DNA of 43,783 nucleotides from Clostridia bacterium (GCA_022767925.1 JALENG010000098.1:1-43783), one strand, 5' to 3'. Positions 1 to 9,750 are shown, numbered from the stretch's first letter. The notes: generated by a model from the letters alone, not told the origin. Translations and numbers: made by a program.

Positions 1-1014
1 GAATCCTTTATGAAAGAGGCCATCGCGAATGGCCGCGAGCTGCGCGTGGTGGGAATTATCCGCGTGGATCCCGAGCAGAACAACCGAACCGAAACCGGCG
101 GCATTGGTTATACCCAGGCCCTGACCCAGTGGGTGATGGAGGAGATCAACGATTCGCAGATGGTGAATGAGCAGAAGGCGGATCCCATCCATGATGTATG
201 CACCGGCCTGCCCTTTACCGATACGGGGGAAGCGGAGAAAATCCGCGCCGAACAGGAAGATGCGGCGCCCCGCTATGATCTCAGCCAGTTTTCCGCCGAA
301 CAGCAGGCGTATCTCGCCACCCTCTCCTCCGAGGAGCTGCAGCAGGTGATGACGCAGTACGGCGTTTCCCCCATGGAGGAGGAAGTGAAGATCTCCTCGT
401 CCACCTATGAGGAAAACCTGCAGGCACTGGGCGTGTGCGATGAGGAAAAGCCGTCGGGCATTACCATTTATCCCCGGGATTTTGATGCAAAGGAATCCAT
501 CTGCACCATGATCACTGAGTACAATGACCAACAGGAAAACGACGAGGATACGATTGACTATACCGACTATATCGGCCTGATGATGAACAGTGTGACGACC
601 ATTGTGAACATGATTACCTATGTGCTGATTGCCTTTGTGGCCATTTCGCTGATTGTCTCGTCGATTATGATCGGAATTATCACCTATATTTCGGTATTGG
701 AGCGCACCAAGGAAATCGGGATCCTGCGCAGCATCGGCGCTTCCAAAAAGGATATCTCCCGTGTGTTCAATGCCGAAACCCTGATCGAGGGCTTTGTGGC
801 CGGTGCACTGGGAATCCTGATTACTTTGCTCTTGTGCATCCCTATCAATCTGGTGGTGGAATCGATGACCAGTGTGGCCGGTATTGCGGCTTTGCCATGG
901 CAGGGGGCTGTGATTCTGGTCGCGATCAGCATTTTGCTGACGATGATCGCCGGTCTGATCCCCTCGAGAATGGCAGCCAAGAAGGATCCGGTGGTGGCGC
1001 TCCGCACGGAGTAA
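1..1014 (+). CDS. ABC transporter permease, FtsX/MacB-like, 3' part only
   Basis: The reading frame is open from the first base, so the gene starts upstream of the window; the ATG at 10 is probably internal. What remains is a hydrophilic, acid-rich extracellular segment (about residues 1-190 from that ATG), then three membrane segments near 195-228, 258-282 and 298-318. The loop after the first segment has the FtsX-domain pattern ERTKEIGILRSIGASKKDI and the end reads PSRMAAKKDPVVALR, both typical of the C-terminal FtsX domain. By family knowledge, such permeases pair with an ATP-binding protein to act on lipoproteins, peptides or envelope substrates without being true channels. The partner would lie upstream, outside the window. 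No U-rich terminator follows directly. Family assignment is firm; the substrate is unknown. Confidence 0.9.
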   Translation, partial: ESFMKEAIANGRELRVVGIIRVDPEQNNRTETGGIGYTQALTQWVMEEINDSQMVNEQKADPIHDVCTGLPFTDTGEAEKIRAEQEDAAPRYDLSQFSAEQQAYLATLSSEELQQVMTQYGVSPMEEEVKISSSTYEENLQALGVCDEEKPSGITIYPRDFDAKESICTMITEYNDQQENDEDTIDYTDYIGLMMNSVTTIVNMITYVLIAFVAISLIVSSIMIGIITYISVLERTKEIGILRSIGASKKDISRVFNAETLIEGFVAGALGILITLLLCIPINLVVESMTSVAGIAALPWQGAVILVAISILLTMIAGLIPSRMAAKKDPVVALRTE

Positions 1015-1043
1015 AGGCCGCCCCGTTTCCCATAGATCCCACA

Positions 1044-1093
1044 GAAATTCCCCCTTTTCATCCGGCGGTAACGGTTTGGAGAGGGGGAATTTC
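1044..1093 (+). other. Long inverted repeat downstream of the ABC permease gene
   Basis: Perfect 12-bp arms at 1044-1055 and 1082-1093 enclose a 26-base loop. No T-run follows, so it is not a standard intrinsic terminator. The right arm can also pair with the GGGG just downstream through a TTGC loop, giving two exclusive folds. It could be a processing or stability element between the ABC gene and the small gene at 1162. Confidence 0.4.
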
Positions 1094-1161
1094 CCCTTGC
1101 GGGGATGAGAGTCTTTATGGAAGTACTTGCAGAATTGAGGAAAGAACAGGAGGAATTTTTT

Positions 1162-1518
1162 ATGACAGAAGAACAGATGATCGCCATGTTCCACGCTTTA
1201 TGGGATAATTTCCCCTCGCGGGCCCGGCTGATCCGGAGAGACCGCCGGGTTCTGGCGGTCAATAAAGTGGCGGCTGCTGAAGGACTAACGACGGGAGTGC
1301 GCTGTATCGACCAGCCGCCGGTGGAAGCCCACCGGGGATGCCTGGCCAATCTTGCCTTGCGGGAGCACCATGGCAAAATAAAATTTGCCGATGACGGTAC
1401 GGTAATTTTCTGGGCTCCACTGGAAGGCTGTGAGGATGTTTATGTTCACGGATCCCTTCACAGAGATCGCCCGGATCCGACAGAAAAAAGCGGGGAATCC
1501 TGTTCAAAGGGGCTTTGA
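1162..1518 (+). CDS. Small PAS-like protein of unknown function
   Basis: 118 residues. The start at 1162 is chosen because an AGGAGG lies just upstream; an in-frame ATG at 1105 lacks such a site. The N-terminal half (FPSRARLIRRDRRVLAVNK, then G..TGVRC) resembles the opening of a PAS fold, where a strand pair and a short helix frame a ligand pocket. After it come a spaced HRGCLANLAL segment, a strand ending in FWAPLEG and a closing YVHGS. Cysteines lie at 48, 60, 90 and 114; C48 and C60 fall where a metal, heme or redox site could sit, but this is inference. There is no membrane segment and no output domain, so it would be a free-standing sensor or binding domain. The hydrophilic tail after about residue 100 looks disordered. 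It ends before a bidirectional terminator. Function not recognised. Confidence 0.7.
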   Translation: MTEEQMIAMFHALWDNFPSRARLIRRDRRVLAVNKVAAAEGLTTGVRCIDQPPVEAHRGCLANLALREHHGKIKFADDGTVIFWAPLEGCEDVYVHGSLHRDRPDPTEKSGESCSKGL

Positions 1519-1642
1519 CGGTGCAGGTACGCGGCCTTACTTTGCAGAAATACCATCGACGAATAGAGAGAAGCCGTGAAAAGAGGAATAGTATCCGGCA
1601 TAATTTCTGCAGCAGGATGGACTTGCAAAAAAGAAACCAAAG

Positions 1643-1690
1643 AACCGGCCCGGATCGTGGAAACTCCCACGATCCGGGCCGGTTTTCAGC
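1643..1690. terminator. Bidirectional intrinsic terminator
   Basis: A perfect 18-bp stem (1643-1660 with 1667-1684) and a 6-base loop. On the plus strand it is followed by TTTT; on the minus strand a T-rich stretch follows, complementary to the A-rich 1627-1640. It separates the small PAS-like gene from the convergent pmbA end at 1686. Confidence 0.85.
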
Positions 1691-3014
1691 TTCCGGCTAC
1701 ATTCAGTGATTCGATCAGCACATCCGGCGCGCCATATCGGGAGGTCCCGGGGAAGGAGAAGGTGAGGTTTTTTCCTACGGCCTGCACCTTCTGCAGCAGC
1801 TCCGGGAAGGATCCGGCCACTGTAATGCGGTCCACCGGACGGACAATCCTCCCCTTTTCCACCCAGAATCCGCTGGAAAGAAGGGAAAAACTGCCGGATA
1901 TGGGGTTGACCCCTGCGTGGATGCCGCTCATACTGGTGATGATCAGCCCGGTATCCAGCTGCTGCACCAGTTCATCCGGGGAAAAGGTGCCGGGCTGCCA
2001 GATCAGATTGGTGGGGGCCACCCCCACCGGGGAAGCAGCGCCGCCGGGGCGGATTCCGTTACCGGTAGAGGAAACGCCGTTCTTTTTGGCGGTTTTCAGA
2101 TTGTGCAGAAAGCCGCACAATTTCCCTTCCTGCAGTAAAACAGTGGGCTGGGCGGGGGTTCCCTCATCATCAAAGCGCAGCGGCATACCGGGGTCGAACG
2201 GATCATCCAGCAGAGTGACCTGTGGGGAAGCGACCGTCTGCCCCACCTTTTCTCTCAGGGGTGACAGCCCCTTTTGGACGCGGTCGGCACAGAAAATGGG
2301 AGAAAATGCCTGCAGCAGCGTGAAGGCGGCCCGACCCTGCAGCAGAATGCGGTATCGGCCGGGCTCCACCGGGGAAGCACCCAGCCGGGACGATGCCTGA
2401 CGAACCGCTTTTTCCGCCAGTGAGTGGAGATCGGTGCTGCGGCAGGAAAAGGCATAGTCATTCTGAACTTCTTCGCCCTTTTGAACAATGGGAGAGGTGA
2501 ACAGCAGCGAGCAGCCGCGGGTTTCCTCCACCGCAAGGCCGCGGGTGTTGTGGAGGGATACCTTTGCGCGGGAAAGGGAGATTTCCGTGCTCTCGCAGCG
2601 GACGACAGGCTCTCCCTGTGAGAGCACGGCCTGCTCCAACTTTTTGGCCAGTTCAATACGCTCGCCTTCCGAACAGGCGGCGATGGGATCCTCCGGCTGT
2701 TCGATGGCGGGGTACACCTGGGGCCCCTGCATGGGGTGCTCATCTGCTGTTTCCACGGCCAGGGCATTGTCGATCGCCCGCTGCACCAGTGCGGCGGGAT
2801 TCTCGATGCATTCGGTATAGGCATAGCCATCCTTTCCGTCTTTCTGCACCCGCAGGCTGATCCCCAGGGTGCGACTGACGGAATAGCTGTCGATTTCCTG
2901 CGATAGAATCCCGACGGAGAATTCCTCGCCCTCTTTTTTGTAGGTTTCGGCGGCCGTACAGCCGTTTTCCAGTGCCAGGCGGAACAGTTCCCGGCGAAAA
3001 TCCTCGTACTTCAT
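1686..3014 (-). CDS. pmbA: TldE/PmbA family metalloprotease subunit
   Basis: 442 residues, close to the usual length of about 450. The start is the ATG at 3014, which overlaps the stop of tldD as ATGA; a longer upstream reading is a shadow. It has the family's C-terminal blocks, including FDDEGTPAQPTVLLQEGKL and a GxSSTGNGIRPGG-like segment, but no HExxxH, as expected for the non-catalytic partner. By family knowledge TldD and TldE form a heterodimer enclosing a chamber that degrades unfolded peptides; in Escherichia coli it matures microcin B17 and breaks down the CcdA antitoxin. No peptide-antibiotic gene is visible nearby, so the substrate here is unknown. Transcribed with tldD and ended by the terminator at 1643-1690. 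Confidence 0.93.
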   Translation of the reverse strand: MKYEDFRRELFRLALENGCTAAETYKKEGEEFSVGILSQEIDSYSVSRTLGISLRVQKDGKDGYAYTECIENPAALVQRAIDNALAVETADEHPMQGPQVYPAIEQPEDPIAACSEGERIELAKKLEQAVLSQGEPVVRCESTEISLSRAKVSLHNTRGLAVEETRGCSLLFTSPIVQKGEEVQNDYAFSCRSTDLHSLAEKAVRQASSRLGASPVEPGRYRILLQGRAAFTLLQAFSPIFCADRVQKGLSPLREKVGQTVASPQVTLLDDPFDPGMPLRFDDEGTPAQPTVLLQEGKLCGFLHNLKTAKKNGVSSTGNGIRPGGAASPVGVAPTNLIWQPGTFSPDELVQQLDTGLIITSMSGIHAGVNPISGSFSLLSSGFWVEKGRIVRPVDRITVAGSFPELLQKVQAVGKNLTFSFPGTSRYGAPDVLIESLNVAGS

Positions 3015-4408
3015 CCTTCGATTTTCCCTCCTTTTCCGCCGACGGTCATCGCGGATATGCGGATGCGCGGCTGGCCCACATTCACCGGAACCGAGCCCGA
3101 CACCGAGCCGCACATGCCCTGGGCCATCCACATTCTGGGCCCTACGCGGTCAATTTTCATCAGTACATCGCTGCCCTTTCCCACCAGGGTGGCGCCGCGC
3201 ACCGGGCACAGGATTTTTCCGTCCCTCACCCAGTAGCCCTCGTCCACCGCAAAGTTGAATTCTCCGGTCAGCGGGTTCACTGATCCACCGCCCAGCGTTT
3301 TGGCGTACAGCCCCTCCGACATGGTGGCGATCATCTCCTCGGGGTCATCCCTGCCCGGCGCAAGAAAGGTGTTGGTCATACGGGAGGTAGGGGCATACGC
3401 GTAGCTCTCCCGGCGGCTGCTGCCCGTCAGTGGGTGCGGCACCCGGCAGGCATTGGCCCGGTCGTACAGATAGCTCTTTAAAATACCGTTTTCAATCAGG
3501 ACAGTCCGGCGGGCGGGGGTTCCCTCGTCATCCACGCCGTTCAGACTGCCCCATTCACCCGCCAATGTGCCGTCATCCACTGCGGTCACACAGGGGGCGG
3601 CAATGCGCGTACCCAATCGGTTGGCAAATTCCGAGTTCCCCCGGGCCACGCCAGTGGCTTCCAGAGAATGGCCGCAGGCCTCGTGGAAGATAACACCCCC
3701 AAAGCCGCCGTCCATCACCACCGGGAAAGTGCCCGCCGGGCATTCCACCGCGTGCAGCATGGTTACGGCCTGACGCGCGGCCTGCCGGCCCAGTGCTTCG
3801 ACATCCAGTGTATCATAGACGGAAAAGTCCTGCCCGAAGCCCGGGGCACAGCGTCCGGTCTGGGATTCGGTGCCGTCAGAGGCCACGGCAGTCACAGCCA
3901 GCCGCGTGTAGGGACGGCGTGTGCTGGCCCACAGCCCCTCGCTGTTGATGACGAGGACCCGCTGTTCGCTGTCCATATAGCGGCACTGCACCTGGGTAAT
4001 TTCTTCGCTCTCTCCGCGGGCCGCCTGATACAGGCGCCGCAGCAGGGAAACCCGCATGGCATTATTCACCCCGGAAAAACCGTCGCCCGCAGTCTCATAG
4101 CAGACCGGGCGGAAGGGCGGCAGGGGGATCGTCGTATCCTTTTCACCGGGGAAAGCGGCGGCCGCCGCCCGGGCAGTAGCCAGCAGGGCCTCCTCTCCAA
4201 TGTCGGCCGTATAGGCGTACGAACAGCGCGCTCCGCACAGAACGCGCACCCCCACCCCGCGGCAGCGGGTGTAAGAGGCATCCTCCACCCCGTCATTAGA
4301 GAGGGAGAGGGTGGTGCCGCTGGTGTCCTCACAGAACAACTCGGCGAAATCACCGCCGGTGTGAAGGGCCTCGCACAGAATTTTTTTGGCAAGATCAGGA
4401 CTGAGCAA
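3011..4408 (-). CDS. tldD: TldD metalloprotease, catalytic subunit
   Basis: 465 residues. The zinc site is visible as HEACGH at residues 242-247 (the HExxxH of the family); a later cysteine in QGMCGS near the C-terminus matches the known third ligand. The start codon is TTG at 4408, with AAAGGAGAG about 8 bases upstream; no in-frame ATG fits this site. The N-terminal domain (1-220) forms the chamber wall and the C-terminal half carries the active site, by family knowledge. It is first in a two-gene operon with pmbA (4-base overlap), from the promoter at 4501-4529, divergent from the GH5 gene. The catalytic role is secure; the target peptide is not known. Confidence 0.94.
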   Translation of the reverse strand: MLSPDLAKKILCEALHTGGDFAELFCEDTSGTTLSLSNDGVEDASYTRCRGVGVRVLCGARCSYAYTADIGEEALLATARAAAAAFPGEKDTTIPLPPFRPVCYETAGDGFSGVNNAMRVSLLRRLYQAARGESEEITQVQCRYMDSEQRVLVINSEGLWASTRRPYTRLAVTAVASDGTESQTGRCAPGFGQDFSVYDTLDVEALGRQAARQAVTMLHAVECPAGTFPVVMDGGFGGVIFHEACGHSLEATGVARGNSEFANRLGTRIAAPCVTAVDDGTLAGEWGSLNGVDDEGTPARRTVLIENGILKSYLYDRANACRVPHPLTGSSRRESYAYAPTSRMTNTFLAPGRDDPEEMIATMSEGLYAKTLGGGSVNPLTGEFNFAVDEGYWVRDGKILCPVRGATLVGKGSDVLMKIDRVGPRMWMAQGMCGSVSGSVPVNVGQPRIRISAMTVGGKGGKIEG

Positions 4409-4494
4409 ATGGGTTCTCTCCTTTCATGGATTGACCAAATTAGAAAAGATTTGGCTCTTTTCTGTATATAAAGGAATAAAAGAACAAAAGTGCT

Positions 4495-4514
4495 GGTTGT
4501 AGTGTACCACAACC
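4495..4514. repeat. Inverted repeat over the tldD start region (possible operator)
   Basis: 6-bp arms GGTTGT (4495-4500) and ACAACC (4509-4514) around an 8-base centre. It covers the tldD -10 box and start point, so a repressor bound there would block transcription. It may be chance. Confidence 0.3.
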
Positions 4515-4529
4515 CGTCGCAAGTGTAAA
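4501..4529 (-). promoter_or_regulatory. Sigma-A promoter of tldD-pmbA
   Basis: Read on the minus strand: TTTACA (4524-4529), 17-bp spacer, TACACT (4501-4506), with TG one base before the -10 (extended -10). It predicts a leader of about 85 bases before the TTG start. Confidence 0.7.
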
Positions 4530-4558
4530 GAAAGGGGAAAAGGTCCTCCCAAAAGCAG

Positions 4559-4587
4559 TTGACAGGGGTGGGCCCCCCTCCTATAAT
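4559..4587 (+). promoter_or_regulatory. Consensus sigma-A promoter of the GH5 gene
   Basis: TTGACA (4559-4564), 17-bp spacer, TATAAT (4582-4587): both boxes are perfect. The start codon lies about 27 bases after the predicted start of transcription, leaving only a ribosome site. It suggests strong expression unless repressed. Confidence 0.9.
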
Positions 4588-4620
4588 GAGAACAAAACCA
4601 GAGAAAAAGGAGAGAGGAAC

Positions 4621-5655
4621 ATGAAAAAACTGGAAGGATTTCAGCACGGCATTAATCTGGGAGGATGGCTGTCCCAGTGCGTACATACCCGGGAGCACTA
4701 TGACTCTTTCATCGGGGAGGAGGACATCCGGCGGATTGCCTCGTGGGGGCTGGATCATGTGCGGGTTCCCGTGGATTATGAGCTGATCGAGACACAGGAG
4801 GGGGATCCCATTGAAAAAGGATACGCCTATCTCGAGACATGTATTCAGTGGTGCCGGAAATATGGGCTGCATATGATTCTGGATCTGCACAAAACGGCGG
4901 GCTATAATTTCGGCGATCAGCAGAGTTCCGTGGGATTTTTTGAAAATGAGCCGATGAAAGAGCGGTTCCGCCAGCTGTGGGTCCGGCTGGCCCGGCGGTT
5001 CTCCAAGGACAAGGACCTGATTCTGTTCGAGCTGCTCAATGAAGTGGTGGATCCTCAGGTGTACGAGTCGTGGAACCAGCTGGCAGAGGAGACCATCGGC
5101 GCCATCCGGAAAATTGATAAGGAAGTGCCCATCATGTACGGCGGCATTGCCTATAACAGCGTGCGGGCGGTTCCGCTGCTGCGGAAAATGCCGTACCCCA
5201 ACCTGGTGTACAACTTCCATTGCTATGAGCCTCTGATTTTTACCCACCAGGGGGCACCCTTTACCAAAGGGATGCCGGTGGACTTCCGCACTCCCTATCC
5301 TCAGCCTGTACCCGCGTATCTGGAGAAGACCCGGGAGTATCTGGACCCGATGATGCTGGAAAATCTGAAAGAGGTTGCGGATCGGAAAGAGATGTGCGGG
5401 AAGGACTTTTTCCTCGCGCTTTTCCGTCAGGCCGTAGAGAAGGCGGAAGCGGACGGGGTGGCCCTGTACTGTGGTGAGTACGGGGTGATTGACCGCGCCG
5501 ATCCGCGCAGCACCGTGAACTGGTACCGCGACATCCATGCAGCGTTTGATGCATGCGGAATTGGCAGCGCGGCCTGGAGTTATCGGAAAATGGATTTTGG
5601 CTTGGTGGATGAGCACTACGATTCCGTGCGGGATGAATTGATCGCCCTGCTGTAA
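4621..5655 (+). CDS. Intracellular glycoside hydrolase family 5 enzyme
   Basis: 344 residues forming one (beta/alpha)8 domain. The GH5 residues are visible: HVRVP (R48), the acid/base Glu141 after FELLN, His200/Tyr202 in NFHCYEP and the nucleophile Glu286 in YCGEYGVI, with W319 near the end of the barrel. There is no signal peptide, membrane segment or carbohydrate-binding module, so it should act in the cytoplasm on short imported beta-glucans or beta-mannans. By family knowledge GH5 retains anomeric configuration; the exact sugar cannot be told from the sequence. A single-gene unit with a consensus promoter and AGGAGAGAG ribosome site, ended by the hairpin at 5788-5825. No transporter or regulator gene adjoins it. 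Confidence 0.9.
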   Translation: MKKLEGFQHGINLGGWLSQCVHTREHYDSFIGEEDIRRIASWGLDHVRVPVDYELIETQEGDPIEKGYAYLETCIQWCRKYGLHMILDLHKTAGYNFGDQQSSVGFFENEPMKERFRQLWVRLARRFSKDKDLILFELLNEVVDPQVYESWNQLAEETIGAIRKIDKEVPIMYGGIAYNSVRAVPLLRKMPYPNLVYNFHCYEPLIFTHQGAPFTKGMPVDFRTPYPQPVPAYLEKTREYLDPMMLENLKEVADRKEMCGKDFFLALFRQAVEKAEADGVALYCGEYGVIDRADPRSTVNWYRDIHAAFDACGIGSAAWSYRKMDFGLVDEHYDSVRDELIALL

Positions 5656-5787
5656 AGAAAACGAGCGGAAGACGAAAGGGAAAGGTACGCTGGGCGGATC
5701 TTTCCCTTTTTGCAGGCCCCTTTTTAGGAAGGGGAATGGCTCCAAAAAGAACGGCGGGCAATCAAACAAAACCTCTATAAATCAAAA

Positions 5788-5825
5788 AGAAACGGTCCTT
5801 TTCAAAAAGGACCGTTTCTCTTTTG
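5788..5825. terminator. Bidirectional terminator between GH5 and the V-ATPase operon
   Basis: 15-bp arms (5788-5802 and 5805-5819), A-rich on the left and T-rich on the right, so it can end both the GH5 transcript and the V-ATPase transcript, whose last gene stops at 5827. Confidence 0.8.
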
Positions 5826-5826
5826 G

Positions 5827-6492
5827 CTACATTTTTTCGCTGTAATGATGGGCCTGTTCCAGCATCATATCCTTTACCTTCATCAGGCGGATCTGGGTGC
5901 TGCGCTCGTTCTCATCCAGCTTCATGGTAATATACTTGATGCTCTCCTGCGTTTGGGGGATCATCACATGCTCCAGCGCGTTTACACGGCGGCGGGTCTT
6001 TTCAATCTCGGCGGCCATCAGCTGACACGACTTTTCCACTTCCGCCAAGCGGAGCAGATCGGGCAGAATATCCGACAGCGACTGCACCGCATCATCCAGG
6101 TCGCTGGATGTAAAGGCGAAACCGTAGCTGAAGATATCGTTCTGATCAGGGGTGCGGGTTTTCACATCGAAAACCGGTACCTCCACGCTCATCACATTGC
6201 GAACGCCGCTCTCAATCTGGATCTCCTGTTTGGGGGCCAGCATGGCGGTACTCAGGGCCTCTTCCTGCATACCGGCCCGGGCCAGCATGAAGCGCTGGTT
6301 GGAGGCATGGATGGCCTTTTCGACTTTTTCGCGCAGGGCTTTATTCTCCCGCACCAGCTCCAGAAACTGACGCATAAGCTCGTCGCGCTTGTCTTTCAGC
6401 AGCTTGTGCCCGCGCTGGGCGGTCTGCAGCTTGCGCTTTAAGCGAGTCAGCTCCATTCGGGTGGGGTTTACATGGGTTGCGGCCAACAGCAT
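5827..6492 (-). CDS. atpD: V-type ATP synthase subunit D (central stalk)
   Basis: 221 residues. The N-terminal PTRMELTRLKRKLQTAQRG and KLLKDKRDELMRQF are the family hallmark. Long N- and C-terminal helices form the coiled-coil axle that turns inside the A3B3 ring. Start ATG at 6492; the ribosome site AAGAGGTG is very close to it and would be better spaced for the TTG two codons later, so the protein may begin at residue 3. Last gene of the operon, as in other bacterial V-ATPase clusters. Confidence 0.96.
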   Translation of the reverse strand: MLLAATHVNPTRMELTRLKRKLQTAQRGHKLLKDKRDELMRQFLELVRENKALREKVEKAIHASNQRFMLARAGMQEEALSTAMLAPKQEIQIESGVRNVMSVEVPVFDVKTRTPDQNDIFSYGFAFTSSDLDDAVQSLSDILPDLLRLAEVEKSCQLMAAEIEKTRRRVNALEHVMIPQTQESIKYITMKLDENERSTQIRLMKVKDMMLEQAHHYSEKM

Positions 6493-6522
6493 TCACCTCT
6501 TTCTCTTGGCTGGTAGGAAGGA

Positions 6523-7893
6523 TTACTTTCCGTAATATTCGTCCAGATATTCATCCTTAATGCGCTTGAGTTCACTGCGCGGCAGGATGGACAGCAGCTT
6601 CCAGCCAATCGCAAGGGTTTCCTCGATATCGCGGTTGGCGTCATACCCCTGCGAGACATACTCGTTCTCAAAAGCATCGGCAAATTTGGCGTACAGCTTG
6701 TCGATATCCGTCAGGGCGGCCTCGCCCAGAACGGTCATCAATTCCTTGGCCTGCTTGCCGGTGGCATAGGCGGCGAACAGCTGGTTCATGGTGTTGGCAT
6801 GGTCGGCGCGGGTTTTGCCAGCGCCGATACCCTTGTCCTTCAGACGGGACAGGCTGGGCAGTACGTCGATGGGCGGGGTAACGCCCTTGCGGTACAGCTC
6901 ACGGCTGAGGATGATCTGTCCCTCCGTGATATAGCCGGTCAGGTCGGGAATGGGGTGGGTCTTGTCGTCTTCCGGCATGGTCAGAATCGGAATCAGGGTG
7001 ATCGAACCGTTCTTGCCCTTCTGCCGGCCGGCCCGCTCGTACAGCGAAGCAAGGTCCGTGTACATATAACCCGGATACCCACGGCGGCCGGGCACTTCTT
7101 TGCGGGCGGCCGAAACTTCACGCAGGGCGTCCGCATAGTTGGTGATATCGGTCAGGATGACCAGCACGTGCATGTTCTTTTCAAAGGCCAGGTATTCGGC
7201 GGCCGTCAGCGCCATACGCGGAGTAGCAATACGCTCGATAGCCGGGTCATTGGCCAAGTTGATAAACGTAACGGTGCGGTCGATGGCACCCGTTTCCTTG
7301 AAACTCTCGATGAAGAAATTCGATTCTTCGAAGGTGATGCCGATGGCGGCAAACACAACGACGAAGGGGTCATTGGTACCGCGCACTTTGGCCTGACGGG
7401 CGATCTGTGCCGCCAGGTTGGAGTGGGGCAGACCACTGGCCGAGAAAATGGGCAGCTTCTGGCCGCGGACCAGGGTGTTCAGGCCGTCGATGGCGGAAAT
7501 ACCCGTCTGGATAAATTCCTGCGGATAGTTGCGGGCGGCCGGGTTCATGGGCAGGCCGTTGATATCGCAGCGCTTTTCCGGCAGAATTTCCGGGCCGCCG
7601 TCGATCGGGCGGCCCAGACCGTCGAATACGCGCCCCAGCATATCCTCGGATACGCCCAATTCCATGCTGCGGCCCAGAAAACGAACCTTGCTGTCGCTGA
7701 GGTTGATGCCCGTCGAGCTCTCAAACAGCTGCACCAGCGCGTCGCCGCCGTTGATCTCCAGAACTTTGCAGCGGCGGGTTTCCCCGTTGGAAAGCTCGAT
7801 TTCACCCAGTTCATTGTAGGTGACGCCTTCCACGTTTTTCACCAGCATCAGAGGGCCGGCAATTTCCTGAATGGTTCTGTATTCCTTCGGCAT
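6523..7893 (-). CDS. atpB: V-type ATP synthase subunit B
   Basis: 456 residues, the usual length. This is the non-catalytic, nucleotide-site partner of A in the A3B3 head. It has a beta-barrel start (about 1-75), a central fold without a true P-loop, and the family segment [20 protein letters not shown]. The ATG start overlaps the subunit A stop by one base (TGATG), with GGAGGAGGAATT just upstream, so the two should be translated in step. Member of the nine-gene operon. Confidence 0.97.
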   Translation of the reverse strand: MPKEYRTIQEIAGPLMLVKNVEGVTYNELGEIELSNGETRRCKVLEINGGDALVQLFESSTGINLSDSKVRFLGRSMELGVSEDMLGRVFDGLGRPIDGGPEILPEKRCDINGLPMNPAARNYPQEFIQTGISAIDGLNTLVRGQKLPIFSASGLPHSNLAAQIARQAKVRGTNDPFVVVFAAIGITFEESNFFIESFKETGAIDRTVTFINLANDPAIERIATPRMALTAAEYLAFEKNMHVLVILTDITNYADALREVSAARKEVPGRRGYPGYMYTDLASLYERAGRQKGKNGSITLIPILTMPEDDKTHPIPDLTGYITEGQIILSRELYRKGVTPPIDVLPSLSRLKDKGIGAGKTRADHANTMNQLFAAYATGKQAKELMTVLGEAALTDIDKLYAKFADAFENEYVSQGYDANRDIEETLAIGWKLLSILPRSELKRIKDEYLDEYYGK

Positions 7894-9677
7894 CAGAATT
7901 CCTCCTCCTTCTGCTTGGCGGCGTCAATCTGGGCGGAGAGTTCATGCTCAATTGCGTCGAACTCCTTCTGCAGACGGTCTTCCGGTACATACTTGAACCG
8001 GCCGATCTTCTCACGCACCGGCAGCTTGACCAGGTCATCCACCGATACGCCGGCCTGCAGGCCGCGCACACCTTCATCATAATACGCCAACACCAGCTGC
8101 ATCATCATGTGCTGCTTGGAGAGGGACGTATAGGTATCCACTTCATGGAAGGCATCCTGGTGCAGGAAGTCCTCGCGGATGGAGCGGGCGGCCTCCAGTT
8201 TCAGGCGGTCCGGGGCGGACAGCGCGTCCATACCGACCAGCTGAACGATTTCCTGCAGCTCCGATTCCTCCTGTAGCAGGCGCATCAGCCGTGCGCGCAG
8301 CTCCATCCAGTCGCCTCCGGCGTTCTGGTTGAACCATCCGCCCATGGAGTCCACATACAGCGAATAGCTGGTCAGCCAGTTAATAGCCGGGAAGTGCCGC
8401 TTGTAAGCGAGCTGCGAGTCCAGACTCCAGAAGACCTTTACAATTCGCAGCGTTGCCTGGGAAACCGGCTCGGAAATATCGCCGCCGGGAGGCGATACGG
8501 CGCCGATAACAGACAGCGCGCCCTCACGGCCCTCGCTGCCCAGGGTAATCACATGACCGGCGCGCTCGTAGAACTGCGCCAGGCGGCTGCCCAGATAAGC
8601 CGGATAACCTTCTTCACCGGGCATTTCCTCCAGACGGCCGGACATTTCACGCAGAGCCTCGGCCCAGCGGGAGGTGGAGTCGGCCATCAGGGCAACGGAG
8701 TACCCCATGTCGCGGAAGTATTCGGCGATGGTAATGCCGGTGTAGATGGAAGCCTCACGGGCGGCCACGGGCATATCGGAGGTGTTGGCGATCAGCACCG
8801 TGCGCTTCATCAGGGAATAGCCGGTTTTGGGGTCGATCAGCTCGGGAAATTCGTTCAGAACGTCCGTCATCTCGTTTCCGCGCTCGCCGCAGCCGATATA
8901 AACCACGATATCGGCCTCGGCCCATTTGGCCAGCTGATGCTGCACCACGGTTTTACCGCTGCCGAAGGGGCCGGGAACGGCGGCCACGCCGCCTTTGGCA
9001 ATGGGGAACAGGGTGTCGATGACCCGCTGGCCGGTGACCAGGGGCTTATCGGGGGACAGCTTCTGCTTATAGGGGCGGCCGCGGCGCACCGGCCAGCGCT
9101 GCATCAGCGTCAGCGGAACCTCGCCGCCGTTCGATAGGGTCAGGGTACCCACGGGTTCGGTGACCGTGTAGGTGCCCTCCTGAATGGATTTGATCGTGCC
9201 GAAGGTATCCGGCGGAAGCATAATTTTCTGTGTGACAACTTCGGTCTCCTGAACGGTGCCGATGATGTCGCCGCCGCGTACCGTATCGCCGGGCTTCACA
9301 CAGGGGACAAAATGCCAGGTCAGGTCGCGCTTCAGTGCCGGCACTTCCACGCCGCGCTGCAGGCTGTTGCCCGAAATTTTCATGATGTCATCCAGCGGAC
9401 GCTGAATGCCGTCGTAAATACTGCCAATCAGGCCGGGCCCCAGCTCGACGCTCATGGGGGTGCCGGTGCTCTCCACCGGTTCACCGGGCCCCAGGCCCGA
9501 CGTCTCCTCATAGACCTGAATCGAGGCCTGATCGCCGTGCATCTCGATGATCTCACCGATCAGGCGGTGACGGCTGACGCGCACCACGTCGAACATGTTT
9601 GCGTCGCGCATGCCTTCGGCGATGACCAGCGGGCCGGCTACTTTTTTGATCGTGCCACTGCTCATAGTTGAAACCAT
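7893..9677 (-). CDS. atpA: V-type ATP synthase catalytic subunit A
   Basis: 594 residues from the chosen ATG. The P-loop GPFGSGKT is at about 236-243, and the Walker B region reads [20 protein letters not shown]. Residues 110-200 form the extra 'bulge' domain that separates V-type A subunits from F-type beta. Several starts are possible: a GTG at 9692, ATG at 9677 and ATG at 9665. 9677 is preferred because AAAGAGG lies just before it and the family usually begins a few residues before G-T-I-x-K-V-x-G-P. It hydrolyses or makes ATP at the A/B interface and drives the D/F axle. Confidence 0.96.
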   Translation of the reverse strand: MVSTMSSGTIKKVAGPLVIAEGMRDANMFDVVRVSRHRLIGEIIEMHGDQASIQVYEETSGLGPGEPVESTGTPMSVELGPGLIGSIYDGIQRPLDDIMKISGNSLQRGVEVPALKRDLTWHFVPCVKPGDTVRGGDIIGTVQETEVVTQKIMLPPDTFGTIKSIQEGTYTVTEPVGTLTLSNGGEVPLTLMQRWPVRRGRPYKQKLSPDKPLVTGQRVIDTLFPIAKGGVAAVPGPFGSGKTVVQHQLAKWAEADIVVYIGCGERGNEMTDVLNEFPELIDPKTGYSLMKRTVLIANTSDMPVAAREASIYTGITIAEYFRDMGYSVALMADSTSRWAEALREMSGRLEEMPGEEGYPAYLGSRLAQFYERAGHVITLGSEGREGALSVIGAVSPPGGDISEPVSQATLRIVKVFWSLDSQLAYKRHFPAINWLTSYSLYVDSMGGWFNQNAGGDWMELRARLMRLLQEESELQEIVQLVGMDALSAPDRLKLEAARSIREDFLHQDAFHEVDTYTSLSKQHMMMQLVLAYYDEGVRGLQAGVSVDDLVKLPVREKIGRFKYVPEDRLQKEFDAIEHELSAQIDAAKQKEEEF

Positions 9678-9750
9678 GGTCCTCTTTCCCACGGGGGAAG
9701 GGACGTCCTTTCTTCAAAATAGTGAAAAGGTGCTGCCAAAGCAGCCGGAC

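Noticed and set aside
4066-5769. 567-residue minus frame across GH5 and the tldD start
   Set aside because: It crosses both divergent promoters and shadows GH5; the true frame there is plus.
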